From positions 1 to 32,392 of the IMG/VR virus record IMGVR_UViG_3300037129_000027: a stretch of 32,392 nucleotides of DNA; one strand, written 5' to 3'. Of the stretch, positions 1-10,174 are shown piece by piece. The position numbers and the translations under genes were made by a program. How positions within the stretch are numbered: the first letter of the stretch is position 1; the number at the start of each line of letters is the position of its first letter. The notes below the pieces were generated by a model, which worked only from the letters and a program-made list of their open reading frames with translations, was not told where the DNA came from and did not search any database. This DNA comes from a virus.

Positions 1-129
1 ATCAACGGATGAGTGGAAATCAGCCGTAGCCACCTGGACGCTACTTGACGGCTGAATCATGTCGGAATTTAATTGAGCTGACACGCAAAACACGATAAAA
101 GCCAGAGCCAAGAACACTTTTGAGAACAT
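1..129 (-). CDS. Secreted protein with signal peptide, partial at left edge
   Basis: The reading frame starts with ATG at 129 and is still open at position 1, so only the first 43 residues are seen. They begin MFSKVFLALAFIVFCVSA and look like a classic signal peptide: a lysine, a hydrophobic core of about 12 residues and an Ala-x-Ala-like end, followed by QLNSDM. An AAGAAAGGG ribosome site lies seven bases upstream. It is downstream of the tailspike gene on the same strand, so it belongs to the end of the late operon. A spanin or another lysis or periplasmic protein would fit that place, but nothing in the visible part identifies the family. Confidence 0.6.
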   Translation of the reverse strand, partial: MFSKVFLALAFIVFCVSAQLNSDMIQPSSSVQVATADFHSSVD

Positions 130-162
130 AAAAAACCCTTTCTTTAAGTAAAATTAATTGTT

Positions 163-2976
163 TTAAGAAATCATTATCGTTATTACCTGTGATTTTATAC
201 CCACTTGTTGCCCAGGAACTAACGTAGCATAATTAAGCTGATTAAACTCAAAAGCACCACCAAGACCACTGTTAAAAGCGCACGTTCCGCATATCAAATT
301 GTTATTTATGTTCAAAATGCTTGGCTGATACATCGCAATGGCTGGACTTATAGCAATTCCTACAAAGGGGAAATCGAGAGAAATTATTTTCCAGCTTGAT
401 TTTTCCCCACGTCCGCCATTTGCGGACATTATACAAGATAGCGCCCCCGTAGCAGAATTGTAAGAAGAAACCGTCCCTGTCATATAATTTAATGGACTAG
501 AATTGTCTTCTATTCTTATTCTTTGTCCCGAAATTATTGGCCTGTTTGTTGGAATGGTAAAATTAAATATCCCGGTTCCAATAGTTTGTGTAGTGCCAGC
601 GTCATACGTAATATCCCAAGCATGCATTATAAAAGAATTATACGATCCCGCATTACCCCAAGTCCCACTCATTAACGGTAAATAGACACTTACCTGATTG
701 ACAAGAGGTTGATAAATTATACTACTATATATAAAAGTGTCTGTTGTGTCAAACCCGCCAAACCTAACACCGTAAGTAATTGGAGGTTTAATAACTACAC
801 CATATTCTCCAAAACTCAAAGCGTTTACATACAGTCCGTTTCCGTCAAGGCGCATGTTCTCAGTAGCCATGTCACCCCAATGATGAGAACCGTCGTTAAA
901 GTCACGTTCGTACCAAGCCCTCGTATCCGTCCTTGGCGTTAGGTTGGTATTATCTAATTCAAGCGCATCATGAAACCTTGCCCCCACATACCCCGCGCCA
1001 GCCCCATACTTTGTAAGGTGACGACGATTATAAATAGTAATGTTCGAAACCCGACCACCAATTGAAGTGATGGGGTGGCCAATACCAACCGACGAACCAA
1101 TGTCATTCGGATTTATGACAACTTGTTGTGAATTGGCTTTATCATAAGCGCTTTCAAGCGAAGCGTTGCCGACCACCTGTTTATAAACTTTCAACCCATA
1201 AGCGTCTTGAGTCCTTTGAGCCGTCGAATATCCGTCGCCAACATCATAAGGAGTATTAAAATTTGTTACTTGGTTATCGAAAATGTCACCGGGTAAAACC
1301 GCGCCATTATTAACGGTTTTAATTCCCGTACACCCGGTCAAAGAGCTAAGCATATAAAGCACGTTTTTTACGCAATTCACATAGCTAATAACGGAAGAAG
1401 TAATTTGAATTCCAATAACCGCAGAATGGGTAATCGCAGAAATCGTATTCCCGCTTACATCCGCGCTCTGAATTGCGCTGTTTGCAATTGTAATTCCAAT
1501 TCCTGAAATATCGTTCAACACATTGTCGATGATTTTATAGCCAGACCCGGAAACAATAATGTCCGCATCGCTTATTTGAAACGTTGAGTTTTGTGCAACA
1601 ATCCAACCAAGCCCATTCCCCAAAGAAATTCCATTCACGCAGGCCAAAATATTAGAATCAACGATCTTTCCATAGGTTTGAGACGCGCTTGAAACAATTC
1701 CATTCTGGCAGTTATAAACCGTACAATTATTTACCGTGTTCCCCGTTCCAGTGCCTTTAAAATTAATTGCCGTTCCGCTTGTCAGACTTGCATTGCGAAT
1801 CGTACAATAATCAATCAAAGAATCGCTTGCGGTAATATCAAGAATTATGGAAGTAAGTGCATTGCCGTCAATAATTAAGTCCCGGATAATCGGCCCGCGT
1901 CCGCTTCCAAGGACAATAAAGGATCCACTTGCGCCCGCAAATTGAAGATTGGCGAGAAACTCCGTGGAAGCCGCACCCAAAGTATCATTTTCAAGCGCCT
2001 GCGTACCCCTAAGGTTCACGCCGGACTTCCAGGCGACGGAATTGCACCAATACTTTTTAGACGAGTCTAAAACCACCCATTTACCCGCCGAACACGAATT
2101 AACGGCTAATTGAATTGCGGTCGTGTCGTCCGTAGTTTTTGTGTTATTTGCGAAAGAACCATCACCAACAGCACCAAACCATTCGGGATAAATATTAGAC
2201 ATTCCCGACAACACAGGAGCCCAAGCTGAGTTCGAAAGCGCAAAATGCTTATTTTTATCGGTAATTGTCGCAGAAATAACGGGATTTTGAGAAATGGCCC
2301 ATGATAAAATAGCAAGCGGAGAAAATACCACCTTTGCGGTAAAACTTCCCGAACTTATCAAATACGTGCCGTCCTGCAGAAGTACATGAATTCCGTTCGC
2401 CGCAGCGTAAATATCGGCAGCAAAAACCGCCGCTGAATCATCGACCGTACCTTGCCCTTGTGCACCATACATTTTAGGAGTTACGAAGCCATTTAATAAG
2501 CGCACCCATCGACCAGAACCGGAATATCCGGTCGGCTTAATTATGATACCCGCGTCGTCGTCGTCCGTATTAGTGGAATCCCAAAAAAACGTACCGCCCC
2601 CACCATCACCCGTCGCAGTATAGCCTGATACGAACACAATTGCCGCACTATTCGCTGTCAATTCACGAAGCCCAGCAATGGTAGAAACTACGTTTGAAAG
2701 CAATGTATCTTGCCCGATTCCGTCTACGCTCCAAACCACATTTCCGGTTGAATCTTTGAGAACAAATTTATACGCGCCAGTATCAAGGCGAACGTCCGCA
2801 CGGCCCGCACTATCTAAAATAACCGGATTTGTATTCGCGGAACCGTCCGAATATGCGTAAGTCGCTTTTGGTGTCGACGTTCCCGCAATATACGTAAATA
2901 ACTGGCCCCCGGCAAGCGGAAGGCCGTTGTCATTCAGCGCAAAGAATTTCGGCATTGGACTTAAATTATAGCTCAT
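163..2976 (-). CDS. Tailspike / tail fibre with beta-helix (pectate-lyase-like) domain
   Basis: 937 residues. Residues 1-90 form a head-binding domain of the type found on many podovirus spikes (PKFFALNDNGLPLAGG, then VILDSAGRADVRL). Two Pectate_lyase_3-type entry motifs follow, PKMYGAQGQGTVDD near residue 167 and YPEWFGAVGDG near residue 263. A long Ser/Thr/Asn-rich stretch with regularly spaced Ile and Val comes next, typical of a right-handed beta-helix. The family binds host surface polysaccharide and often cleaves it; the catalytic residues cannot be assigned by eye. The C-terminal 250 residues look like a separate beta-rich trimerisation or receptor domain. ATG at 2976 has GAGG six bases upstream. 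It is the last large gene of the virion operon, as gene 9 is in P22. Confidence 0.88.
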   Translation of the reverse strand: MSYNLSPMPKFFALNDNGLPLAGGQLFTYIAGTSTPKATYAYSDGSANTNPVILDSAGRADVRLDTGAYKFVLKDSTGNVVWSVDGIGQDTLLSNVVSTIAGLRELTANSAAIVFVSGYTATGDGGGGTFFWDSTNTDDDDAGIIIKPTGYSGSGRWVRLLNGFVTPKMYGAQGQGTVDDSAAVFAADIYAAANGIHVLLQDGTYLISSGSFTAKVVFSPLAILSWAISQNPVISATITDKNKHFALSNSAWAPVLSGMSNIYPEWFGAVGDGSFANNTKTTDDTTAIQLAVNSCSAGKWVVLDSSKKYWCNSVAWKSGVNLRGTQALENDTLGAASTEFLANLQFAGASGSFIVLGSGRGPIIRDLIIDGNALTSIILDITASDSLIDYCTIRNASLTSGTAINFKGTGTGNTVNNCTVYNCQNGIVSSASQTYGKIVDSNILACVNGISLGNGLGWIVAQNSTFQISDADIIVSGSGYKIIDNVLNDISGIGITIANSAIQSADVSGNTISAITHSAVIGIQITSSVISYVNCVKNVLYMLSSLTGCTGIKTVNNGAVLPGDIFDNQVTNFNTPYDVGDGYSTAQRTQDAYGLKVYKQVVGNASLESAYDKANSQQVVINPNDIGSSVGIGHPITSIGGRVSNITIYNRRHLTKYGAGAGYVGARFHDALELDNTNLTPRTDTRAWYERDFNDGSHHWGDMATENMRLDGNGLYVNALSFGEYGVVIKPPITYGVRFGGFDTTDTFIYSSIIYQPLVNQVSVYLPLMSGTWGNAGSYNSFIMHAWDITYDAGTTQTIGTGIFNFTIPTNRPIISGQRIRIEDNSSPLNYMTGTVSSYNSATGALSCIMSANGGRGEKSSWKIISLDFPFVGIAISPAIAMYQPSILNINNNLICGTCAFNSGLGGAFEFNQLNYATLVPGQQVGIKSQVITIMIS

Positions 2977-2979
2977 AAA

Positions 2980-5900
2980 TTACCTCTTTATCGTTGTTGC
3001 CAAAGAAACAGGTTTATTTTTATCGTTATTTTGATTATTCCGAGTCATCATATTATAAATCTTTGGAATAGAAAGGCCGACAGCACTTGCCCCAGCCATT
3101 CCGGTAAGCATTGCGGTTCCGCTTATTTTTTTATTGCCAACTTGACCAATTGGTTGACCTTCTTCCATTACGGATTTACGCATTGCCGGAGTAATGTCCA
3201 TGGAGTGAACAATTTCCCCAGTGCTTAATTTATCATCCGAAACTTTCGATCCCCACTTCTTACCGTATTTATTGGCGTAATCAGGGATGATTTTGTCGTA
3301 AAAGCCTTTCATTCCTTCGCCTCCAACCTTGAGGTCAAGGCCAGAAAATTCCCCGCCCTCATTGTCTACTATTTTTTTTGCAAGGTCTTTGCCAACCACG
3401 TCAGGAAGGCTTTGGGCAGAATGTCGCCCCATTCCGGTTTCTTTACCATCATTTATTGCAAATATTAAATAATTGTCACCGCTTTTTTTTGCTCGTATCC
3501 CGTCAACTTGCTTGCTCAAATCATACCTTGCCGCTTGTTGTTCTCCGGTTGTCCAAGCCACCTTGTCATAACCCTTTTCAGCAGCTTCACGAAGAATACG
3601 TTTAAATGCAAGCTCGTGCCATGTTTTAGAGAAGGGAGCGGCGGGAACGCTATCATGTTTTTTTATTGAAAACTCTTTAGCGTTAATCTCATTAAGTTCT
3701 TTATAAATAGCCGCATGCTCTGGACTGCTTGGCGGTAAATTCTGTTGTTTTTCTTTTAATTCGCTTGCTCTTTTGTCTAAATTATCAAGAACATCTTTTT
3801 CATCTTTAGTAAGTTCTTGTTGATACCCCTTCTTCCGTCCCTCTTGATGCCAGTCCGATTGCAGTTCTTCGGCAAATAAAACTTTTTTGCCCGCACTATC
3901 TACACGATCATTTAATCGAACATGCGCCAATACGTTTGGTTCGTCCCAGTGGGAGGATTTATAGACATCCTTCATAGTTGAGACATCCGATTTTCCAAAT
4001 AAATCCTTGCTTCTCAAAGCGTTATTGTATTGCTCTTTGGCTACGGCCATTTGAGACTCGGTAAGATCGCTTATATCTCCCCATTTGTTTTTCGCATACT
4101 CTTCAAAAGAAACGTTTTTAGGGTGCTTTACGGGCAGCGTCATCAGCAGCTCGCGGTAGTTTGAACCTCCTGGGAGTTGGTAGTTTTGAAACTTCGTTGT
4201 TGTTCCGAAATCGGTTTTATCGCTTATATATTTTTCAGCTTCCTTTTGAGTATCGAAAGATTTTTCTTTTACACCAGGAATGTTGACGGCGAACCTTTTC
4301 CCTTCCGACGTTTTAAATTTGCCACCGTTTTTAGTATCAATTATTTCCCCAACCATTCCGGCATAATTACCCTCGGGATCGTCCGCCCTAAAAACCTGCA
4401 ATATGTGCGGCTCATCCTCAAGGGGAGTAACAATTATATCCGCTTTCCCCTTCTGAACTTCTTCCAGCTTCACTTTATTCTGGTCAATAAAATCCTGTAT
4501 TTCCTGCTTAGTTACGCTTTGATTGCCCTTTTCTTTCAGGAAGTCGTCAAGGCCTATCCACTTCATTTCGTCGGCTTTTGTGCCCTTACCTTTTGCAGGG
4601 TCAAGCATGGCGGCCCACTGGTCAGCGGGGGCCTTCGGCATGTTGATTTCATTTACGGCTTTTTCAGCGTTGGAGTAAAAGCCAAGATTATCCACCTTTG
4701 GCTTAATTCCTAAAGCACTCCCAATACTCCCTGGCCTTTGGTTGTTTAAAAGCTTTTCCTGTTTTGCAAAATTACCCCGATGTTGGTCGAGAACATCTTT
4801 TAAATTTGCACTTCCTTTAACCGGGAAAGAGCCCGTTCCGTCGTCCATGCCGCCATCTTGAAAGTAATGATAATCAACAGGAACGCCGTGTTCAGGGTCA
4901 GCTTTCATGCTTCCAACATAACTTACCCCGTTAGATTTTGCTTGTTTTGCCATATCGGGATTGTAATACGTTTCTGTGGGTTCAACAGCATCACGAGAAA
5001 GCTTTACGCCCTTACCAGTAGAACCAATAGAGCCGCTTCGTTGATTTGTGAATAAATCGCCAAGAGAAACACCTTTTTTCTTTGGGAGTTCGACCTTGCC
5101 AGCTTCGTTCGCCCATTGAACAATATCATCAGGATGAATTTCTTCACCCTTTTTAATCAGTCCCGCTTCAACGTAGGGTCGCAATGCGTCCGGGTCTGTA
5201 TTCATAGAACCAACACGCTTATTTATTTGCACCTGTTTCGCGGGACTTAAATCTTCAAAACGAATATCTTTTTCACCGGTAACGCCCGGAAAGAAATCGC
5301 GCTTGATTGCCGATTTCAATTTGTCTGTTACTGGATTTGTTGCATGTGGCGTAACGTGTTCAGAACTATACCCGCCCTGGTAAGAAGAATTCATTTGTTG
5401 ATCTTCAAAGCGTTTTCCATATTCTTCAGGTGAAAGTAATTCGTTCGGCGAAGAATAGGGAGGCGCTTCTGGCGCGTTTTCCGCTTGTGCTTTTTTATTA
5501 AACACCTCAGAAAGTTTAACCTCTTTATTTTGCTTTTTATATTCATTTGCGCTTAGTAAATTACGATAAAAAGGATCGTCCGAGGCAACACCAGTGCCCA
5601 CGGTTGACCGGGCTTGAATAGGCTTCGCCGCTTGTTTTTGCACTTCCGAAAGAGGTACGCCTTGAGGCGCAACCGGAGTATTTATGTTTTCGAGAGTTTG
5701 TGCTTGGGGATGCTCTTTTGGTGTAATCGCAGATTCGCCAGGCTTTGGGGCTTTGTTTTGTGCTTTATTATAATAGTCAATCATTTCGTCAAGGGGAGAA
5801 CCTTTAATTTTATTATACGCAGCACCAGCAATTTTAAAAGCCTTATCCGCTATACCGCCATGAAGCACATTCTTAACTTCTCCAATATCGGTTAAAAGAT

Positions 5901-7722
5901 TATTTATTCTCGAATCTCCTACCCCGCGCATTGCCATTTCAGCATAGCCCGCATCTTTAATAAGATCAACACCGGTATAATTTTTTACCCTTTGGAAAAG
6001 CGCCTTTGTTCCCCGGTCTGCATTGCTTTGTATCGCGGATTTCATCAACGATGCACCATGTCTCGCCGTCCCCGTCTCCGGGTCAACAATCGAGCCAAGA
6101 CGGGCATTTAATTGCGTTTCAATATCCCGCAAATCTCCATATTTATCATTTACCGCAGCAAAATCAGGCCCAAGCGATTCATCAAGCTTGCCATCTATTG
6201 CGGCACCAATTGACTTTCCTATTCCCTCAGTAACGGTATTAATCGGTTTTGCTTGGCTTGCTTTTTGATTTTGAACAATATCATTTATTGCTGATTTCAA
6301 ATTGTCACCTTGTTGAACAGAAACAACCTCGGGCATATTCTCAATCATTAAATTTATTTTCTTAATCATTCCAATTTCAGAGGGCTTTCTCACAATGCCC
6401 CCGTTTTCGGAAGCAATAATATTGCCGTCTTCATCCACCGAAGCGCCAAGACGCTCTTTAAGCATATCATTCCAAGATTGTTTTACGTCGGCAATATTTA
6501 TAGTGTTCGCCGCATTATCCTTTAGTATTTGACCCTTTTGCGCACCAACAGTATTTCTAAGGTCTCCGATTTGATTAAGAACCCCAACAGCTTTTTGACC
6601 AGCAACATCAGCAGGAGTCAACTCCCTTTTATTTTGTACTGCTCTTTTAGCTTGCAAGGCATAATCCGTAAATGGCGTATCTTTGTCGGTAATTGGTTCA
6701 TTAAGCAAATTAGCATCCGAATCAGAAAGCCTTGAAAGCGCGGGTTTTTCAGGAGCGTCGGGAACTTGTGCATTTACTTGTTCTTTAGGAAGAATAGTAT
6801 TTCCCGTTTGCCCAGCGATAATCGGCTCTTTGTTCATCACGGAAGAAAGAGGAACACCATTCTTGTCAAGATCGCTTCCCATGGTGAACGCTTTTTTAAC
6901 AGCCGGAATAATATTTCCAGCTATTCCGGTAGCGGCGCCAAGACCCCCGCCCATTGCTTCGGTTCCAATAAATTGACCAAGATTAACCGGCTGATTATTG
7001 GCGATATTTTCCAATTGTTGCGAACCAGCAACCGGAAGCATTTGTGTTGCCCCTTGAATTACGTGCGGTAACAATTTCCCGGCAAGAGGGACACCTTTGA
7101 CCAAATTGCTTATTCCCTCGGCAGCAATTCCACCATAAGGAATCATCCCAGCCGTAAACGATGGACTTTGAGGCTGCATAAACTTTTCAAAGCCAGTCGC
7201 ATTTTCGCTTGGCGAAGTTCTTACAAGTTCACCTTTGCCCTCATTATAGGCTTGCTGTAAACTTCCACCACCTGCTAGAGTTCCAGCCCCGACTGCAATA
7301 GCGTCAAAACTTCTCATTGGCAATGAAACCAAATCGCTTATTGATCGAGCCGCCGCGCCAGGAGCTTGAGGATTTTGGCCGTAAGAGCGCGGCACAATAG
7401 CTTGTTGCAACGATGGTGGCTGTCCTAGTTGTGCCGCTGGCTGAATTGGTTGCTGTTGGGGCGAAGGAGCTACACTTCCACTTTGCGGCAATACCGGCCC
7501 AGAATACCCTGCATCCGCTTGCGGTTGAGGTTCTTGTGCTTTCTGTGCGAATTGAGGCAGTTCGGTTTTTGGTGCAGGCGCGGACACATTCAAATCAACC
7601 GTGTTTTTATATTCTGGATACTTATCAATGATTTTATTCACCAACACAGTATCATCCATATCCGAATAATCAGGATATTTAGCCTTTATTTTTGAAGCAA
7701 ATTCTGTAATTGATAAAGCCAT
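2980..7722 (-). CDS. Giant internal virion (ejection) protein with large polyvalent protein domains
   Basis: 1580 residues. The N-terminus (FASKIKAKYPDYSDMDD, then KYPEYKNTVDL) is a short module seen at the start of many phage internal virion proteins. A Pro/Gln-rich linker and Gly/Ala-rich hydrophobic helices follow (about 120-280). The C-terminal half carries blocks known from phage large polyvalent proteins: LGFYSNAEKAVNEI with QWAAMLDPAKGKGTKADEMKW, then FAEELQSDWHQEGRKKGY, then SKTWHELAFKRILREAAEKG with VAWTTGEQQAARYDL. I see no lysozyme or transglycosylase motif. Such proteins are packaged in the head and ejected with the DNA. The short sequence NQRxGSIGS occurs twice (around residues 895 and 1007), suggesting a module boundary. 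AAGGG lies eight bases before ATG. Confidence 0.75.
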   Translation of the reverse strand: MALSITEFASKIKAKYPDYSDMDDTVLVNKIIDKYPEYKNTVDLNVSAPAPKTELPQFAQKAQEPQPQADAGYSGPVLPQSGSVAPSPQQQPIQPAAQLGQPPSLQQAIVPRSYGQNPQAPGAAARSISDLVSLPMRSFDAIAVGAGTLAGGGSLQQAYNEGKGELVRTSPSENATGFEKFMQPQSPSFTAGMIPYGGIAAEGISNLVKGVPLAGKLLPHVIQGATQMLPVAGSQQLENIANNQPVNLGQFIGTEAMGGGLGAATGIAGNIIPAVKKAFTMGSDLDKNGVPLSSVMNKEPIIAGQTGNTILPKEQVNAQVPDAPEKPALSRLSDSDANLLNEPITDKDTPFTDYALQAKRAVQNKRELTPADVAGQKAVGVLNQIGDLRNTVGAQKGQILKDNAANTINIADVKQSWNDMLKERLGASVDEDGNIIASENGGIVRKPSEIGMIKKINLMIENMPEVVSVQQGDNLKSAINDIVQNQKASQAKPINTVTEGIGKSIGAAIDGKLDESLGPDFAAVNDKYGDLRDIETQLNARLGSIVDPETGTARHGASLMKSAIQSNADRGTKALFQRVKNYTGVDLIKDAGYAEMAMRGVGDSRINNLLTDIGEVKNVLHGGIADKAFKIAGAAYNKIKGSPLDEMIDYYNKAQNKAPKPGESAITPKEHPQAQTLENINTPVAPQGVPLSEVQKQAAKPIQARSTVGTGVASDDPFYRNLLSANEYKKQNKEVKLSEVFNKKAQAENAPEAPPYSSPNELLSPEEYGKRFEDQQMNSSYQGGYSSEHVTPHATNPVTDKLKSAIKRDFFPGVTGEKDIRFEDLSPAKQVQINKRVGSMNTDPDALRPYVEAGLIKKGEEIHPDDIVQWANEAGKVELPKKKGVSLGDLFTNQRSGSIGSTGKGVKLSRDAVEPTETYYNPDMAKQAKSNGVSYVGSMKADPEHGVPVDYHYFQDGGMDDGTGSFPVKGSANLKDVLDQHRGNFAKQEKLLNNQRPGSIGSALGIKPKVDNLGFYSNAEKAVNEINMPKAPADQWAAMLDPAKGKGTKADEMKWIGLDDFLKEKGNQSVTKQEIQDFIDQNKVKLEEVQKGKADIIVTPLEDEPHILQVFRADDPEGNYAGMVGEIIDTKNGGKFKTSEGKRFAVNIPGVKEKSFDTQKEAEKYISDKTDFGTTTKFQNYQLPGGSNYRELLMTLPVKHPKNVSFEEYAKNKWGDISDLTESQMAVAKEQYNNALRSKDLFGKSDVSTMKDVYKSSHWDEPNVLAHVRLNDRVDSAGKKVLFAEELQSDWHQEGRKKGYQQELTKDEKDVLDNLDKRASELKEKQQNLPPSSPEHAAIYKELNEINAKEFSIKKHDSVPAAPFSKTWHELAFKRILREAAEKGYDKVAWTTGEQQAARYDLSKQVDGIRAKKSGDNYLIFAINDGKETGMGRHSAQSLPDVVGKDLAKKIVDNEGGEFSGLDLKVGGEGMKGFYDKIIPDYANKYGKKWGSKVSDDKLSTGEIVHSMDITPAMRKSVMEEGQPIGQVGNKKISGTAMLTGMAGASAVGLSIPKIYNMMTRNNQNNDKNKPVSLATTIKR

Positions 7723-7732
7723 ATTTATACCC

Positions 7733-9181
7733 TTAATTTAAATCAAGCCCCAACGGATTTCCTTTAGTTTTTGCAGTAGTGCCTGAATTTCTTGCACTTC
7801 CTGGCTGTTTAACAAGTTCTTGACCCGCAGCGCCAGTATTAGGGCCTTGTCGCATTGCTTCCATTCTCGCCTCAATTACGCTCCTTGTTGCGTTAATTGC
7901 TGATTGCAATTGTGGATATGTTTGAGCGCTATTCACGTTTTTAATTGCCCGATTATATTTTGAATCACTCAATACACCAGTTCCAAGTAATCCGCGCTCA
8001 ACCTCAGCAACAACATCATCCCTGCGATTGTTAAAATCAACAATTCCAGGGTCGCCAGTTTGAGCTTTTCCCCAATTTACAATGCCATTGACCAAAGGAA
8101 GCGGACTATTCCCAAGCGCTTTTCCAGAAGTTAAAAGTTGATCCAAAAGTGGGTCAATTGTATTTAAGATAGACTTTGTATTCATTGTGCTTTGACTTCG
8201 CTCAAATGCTGCCGCAGCGCTTGCGGAATTCCATTGTTTGCCCGGATTAAGCATTTCTTGATTTGCAAATATTTTTGCCGTTCGTGAATTAATCCATTTT
8301 GGGTCAAGACCACCTTGAAACATTGCATTATTTAAAGCCTGTTCTTCATCAGGTGTTAAGCTTGACGTTCCACCAGAACCGCCAGCGGGCATATTTTTTG
8401 CCCTGGTCATTGCCGCTTGAGCCTGTAAAGTCTTCGCGTCTGCGCCTTGCTGAACAACACCAGCCTGATTATTAATTAACCCTGTCGTTGCGTTATTCTT
8501 ATCAATCACCGAAGGAACGACCGCCGCTTTTGAGTCTGCCGTCGTAACCGCGGCACCCGCTTTTGTTCCCGCAGCCTCAGCAGTAGTTTTCTTTGCCTGA
8601 TCTTCAATTTGTTTAGCTACTGAATAACCGCGATTAATAAGCGCACTCGTAACAATTGGCGTTTTAATCGGGTCAAATTGTTCAAACCCTTTAATTGGGG
8701 AATCTTCACCATTTGCGGTATAAGTCCGGTTTATGGCGTCTACCAATACCGGCCAATCCTGACCAGCAGTCGGGCTTTTTGCATCAAAAGAATTAAGCAT
8801 ATCCGATAATATCCGGTTATTATCCGCTTGCGATTTAAGCGCCTGCGCACGTAATTGAGGCGTAAGTCGATTATTATAATATTCGGTTTGCGCTTTCTTA
8901 AATGCTTCGTCATTATTAAACTTCGTCAACTCTTGAGCTTTGTCCGGGTCAATAGCATTCACGGCTTGCACCGCTTGAGGATTATACGTACCATTGTCGG
9001 CAACCATTCCCGGTTGACCAAGAGCCGACCGCACATTCGTTGCCCTTTGCGTTGCCCCTTGATTAGCACGGCGCTGATCCATTGCGTTTGCCAATGAAAC
9101 GGCTTTCCCCATTTCATCACTCGCATAATCGGGAGAAGGAAGGTTTTGTTCTAATGGCAAATTATAAGCTACTTGATCCAT
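7733..9181 (-). CDS. Probable internal virion / DNA ejection protein
   Basis: 482 residues from the ATG at 9181, which has AAGGAA eight bases upstream. An in-frame codon at 9220 would add 13 residues but would overlap the gene before it and lacks a ribosome site. The protein is rich in Ala, Gln and Asn, with long predicted helices and no Cys (for example DQRRANQGATQRATNV near the start). This composition and the place between a p32-like gene and the giant internal protein fit the second of the three P22-like ejection proteins. No catalytic motif is visible. The assignment rests mainly on gene order and composition. Confidence 0.6.
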   Translation of the reverse strand: MDQVAYNLPLEQNLPSPDYASDEMGKAVSLANAMDQRRANQGATQRATNVRSALGQPGMVADNGTYNPQAVQAVNAIDPDKAQELTKFNNDEAFKKAQTEYYNNRLTPQLRAQALKSQADNNRILSDMLNSFDAKSPTAGQDWPVLVDAINRTYTANGEDSPIKGFEQFDPIKTPIVTSALINRGYSVAKQIEDQAKKTTAEAAGTKAGAAVTTADSKAAVVPSVIDKNNATTGLINNQAGVVQQGADAKTLQAQAAMTRAKNMPAGGSGGTSSLTPDEEQALNNAMFQGGLDPKWINSRTAKIFANQEMLNPGKQWNSASAAAAFERSQSTMNTKSILNTIDPLLDQLLTSGKALGNSPLPLVNGIVNWGKAQTGDPGIVDFNNRRDDVVAEVERGLLGTGVLSDSKYNRAIKNVNSAQTYPQLQSAINATRSVIEARMEAMRQGPNTGAAGQELVKQPGSARNSGTTAKTKGNPLGLDLN

Positions 9182-9191
9182 AATTATTTCC

Positions 9192-10172
9192 TTATTGTTG
9201 CGGCCAATAATTTTGACCATTATCTAATTCGGTCGAACCAACTGGCTGTGTTGATCCTTGATAGTTTACAGTCGAAATCGGCACACCTCTATTTATTCCT
9301 TGTGGAGAATATCCACCCATATCTAAATTCCCGAAATTGTTATTAAAGTCCCCCGCCGCAGTTTGGGGCGCTGCTTTTTGATTGTATAGATAATTACCGG
9401 CAACATTTCCAACACTTTGTAATCCGTTTGAAACAGCCCGACCGACCGCCATAGTTCCCGCAGCCCCGGCATTGGCTTGTCCAATATCCGTATTCGCAAC
9501 GGCCATTCCGGCTTGGTTATAAATATCGCTCAGGTTTCGACTTGCGCCAACGCCCATATTTGCAAGATCGTTATAGCGCCCGTAGTTTTGCTGATTTTGC
9601 TGATTTGCGGTATTATAAACGTTCATTGCGTTTGTCATTCCGGTTTGGCGATTCGTTGCATACTGGTTGTACGCATTCTGATTAGTAGCAAGGCCCAACT
9701 GATTACCTGAAATATACCGTTGATAAGCGTCATTATAATTCTGGTTTGCAACACCAGTACCATACGCCTGCATGGCTTTCATTGTAGCCCCACTGAGAAG
9801 CCCACCACCAGCCGCAGCACCATTCTGGACAGCGTTTAGTCCTTGTTGTTTTTGAAAGGCATAACCCGGATCAGAAGCGTAATTAAACGCTGTTTGCTGA
9901 TACGCTCCTGGTTGCTGTTCTTGGTCTTGATAATTATACGATGGCGTATTAAAATCACCATTGTTTTGCTTTTTGCTTAACGTTGCCGCGTTTTGTGTAC
10001 CAATATCATAATAAGGTTGTTGATACCCGGCAGCCTTGTCAGAATATTTCGTAATATCGGTTTTGGCATTCGCTTCGCCAGCTTGTAATTGTTTTGCGGC
10101 CTTACCAGAAGCAATTCCGTTTGCGATTGCACTTCCCAAAGTCATAGCACCAGCAACAAGTAATGGTATCAT
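9192..10172 (-). CDS. DNA transfer protein, p32 / P22 gp7-like ejection protein
   Basis: 326 residues. It starts with a hydrophobic helix (MIPLLVAGAMTLGSAIANGI), then a Gln/Asn/Tyr-rich body with the family-like blocks DPGYAFQKQQGLNAVQNGAA, GGGLLSGATMKAMQAYG, NDAYQRYISGNQLGLATNQ and YNDLANMGVGASRNLS. These match the pattern of the phage DNA transfer protein p32 family (spacing of Gly-Gly-Leu, the repeated Asn-Gln blocks and the amphipathic N-terminus). Such proteins are packaged in the head and help DNA cross the cell envelope. GGAG precedes the ATG. It lies three bases after the gp10-like gene, so the two are likely co-translated. Confidence 0.72.
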   Translation of the reverse strand: MIPLLVAGAMTLGSAIANGIASGKAAKQLQAGEANAKTDITKYSDKAAGYQQPYYDIGTQNAATLSKKQNNGDFNTPSYNYQDQEQQPGAYQQTAFNYASDPGYAFQKQQGLNAVQNGAAAGGGLLSGATMKAMQAYGTGVANQNYNDAYQRYISGNQLGLATNQNAYNQYATNRQTGMTNAMNVYNTANQQNQQNYGRYNDLANMGVGASRNLSDIYNQAGMAVANTDIGQANAGAAGTMAVGRAVSNGLQSVGNVAGNYLYNQKAAPQTAAGDFNNNFGNLDMGGYSPQGINRGVPISTVNYQGSTQPVGSTELDNGQNYWPQQ

Positions 10173-10174
10173 AG

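Noticed and set aside
4177-4713. Open frame of 178 codons on the plus strand
   Set aside because: It lies antisense within the giant internal virion gene, has no ribosome site and no recognisable motif; the other strand has a conserved protein.
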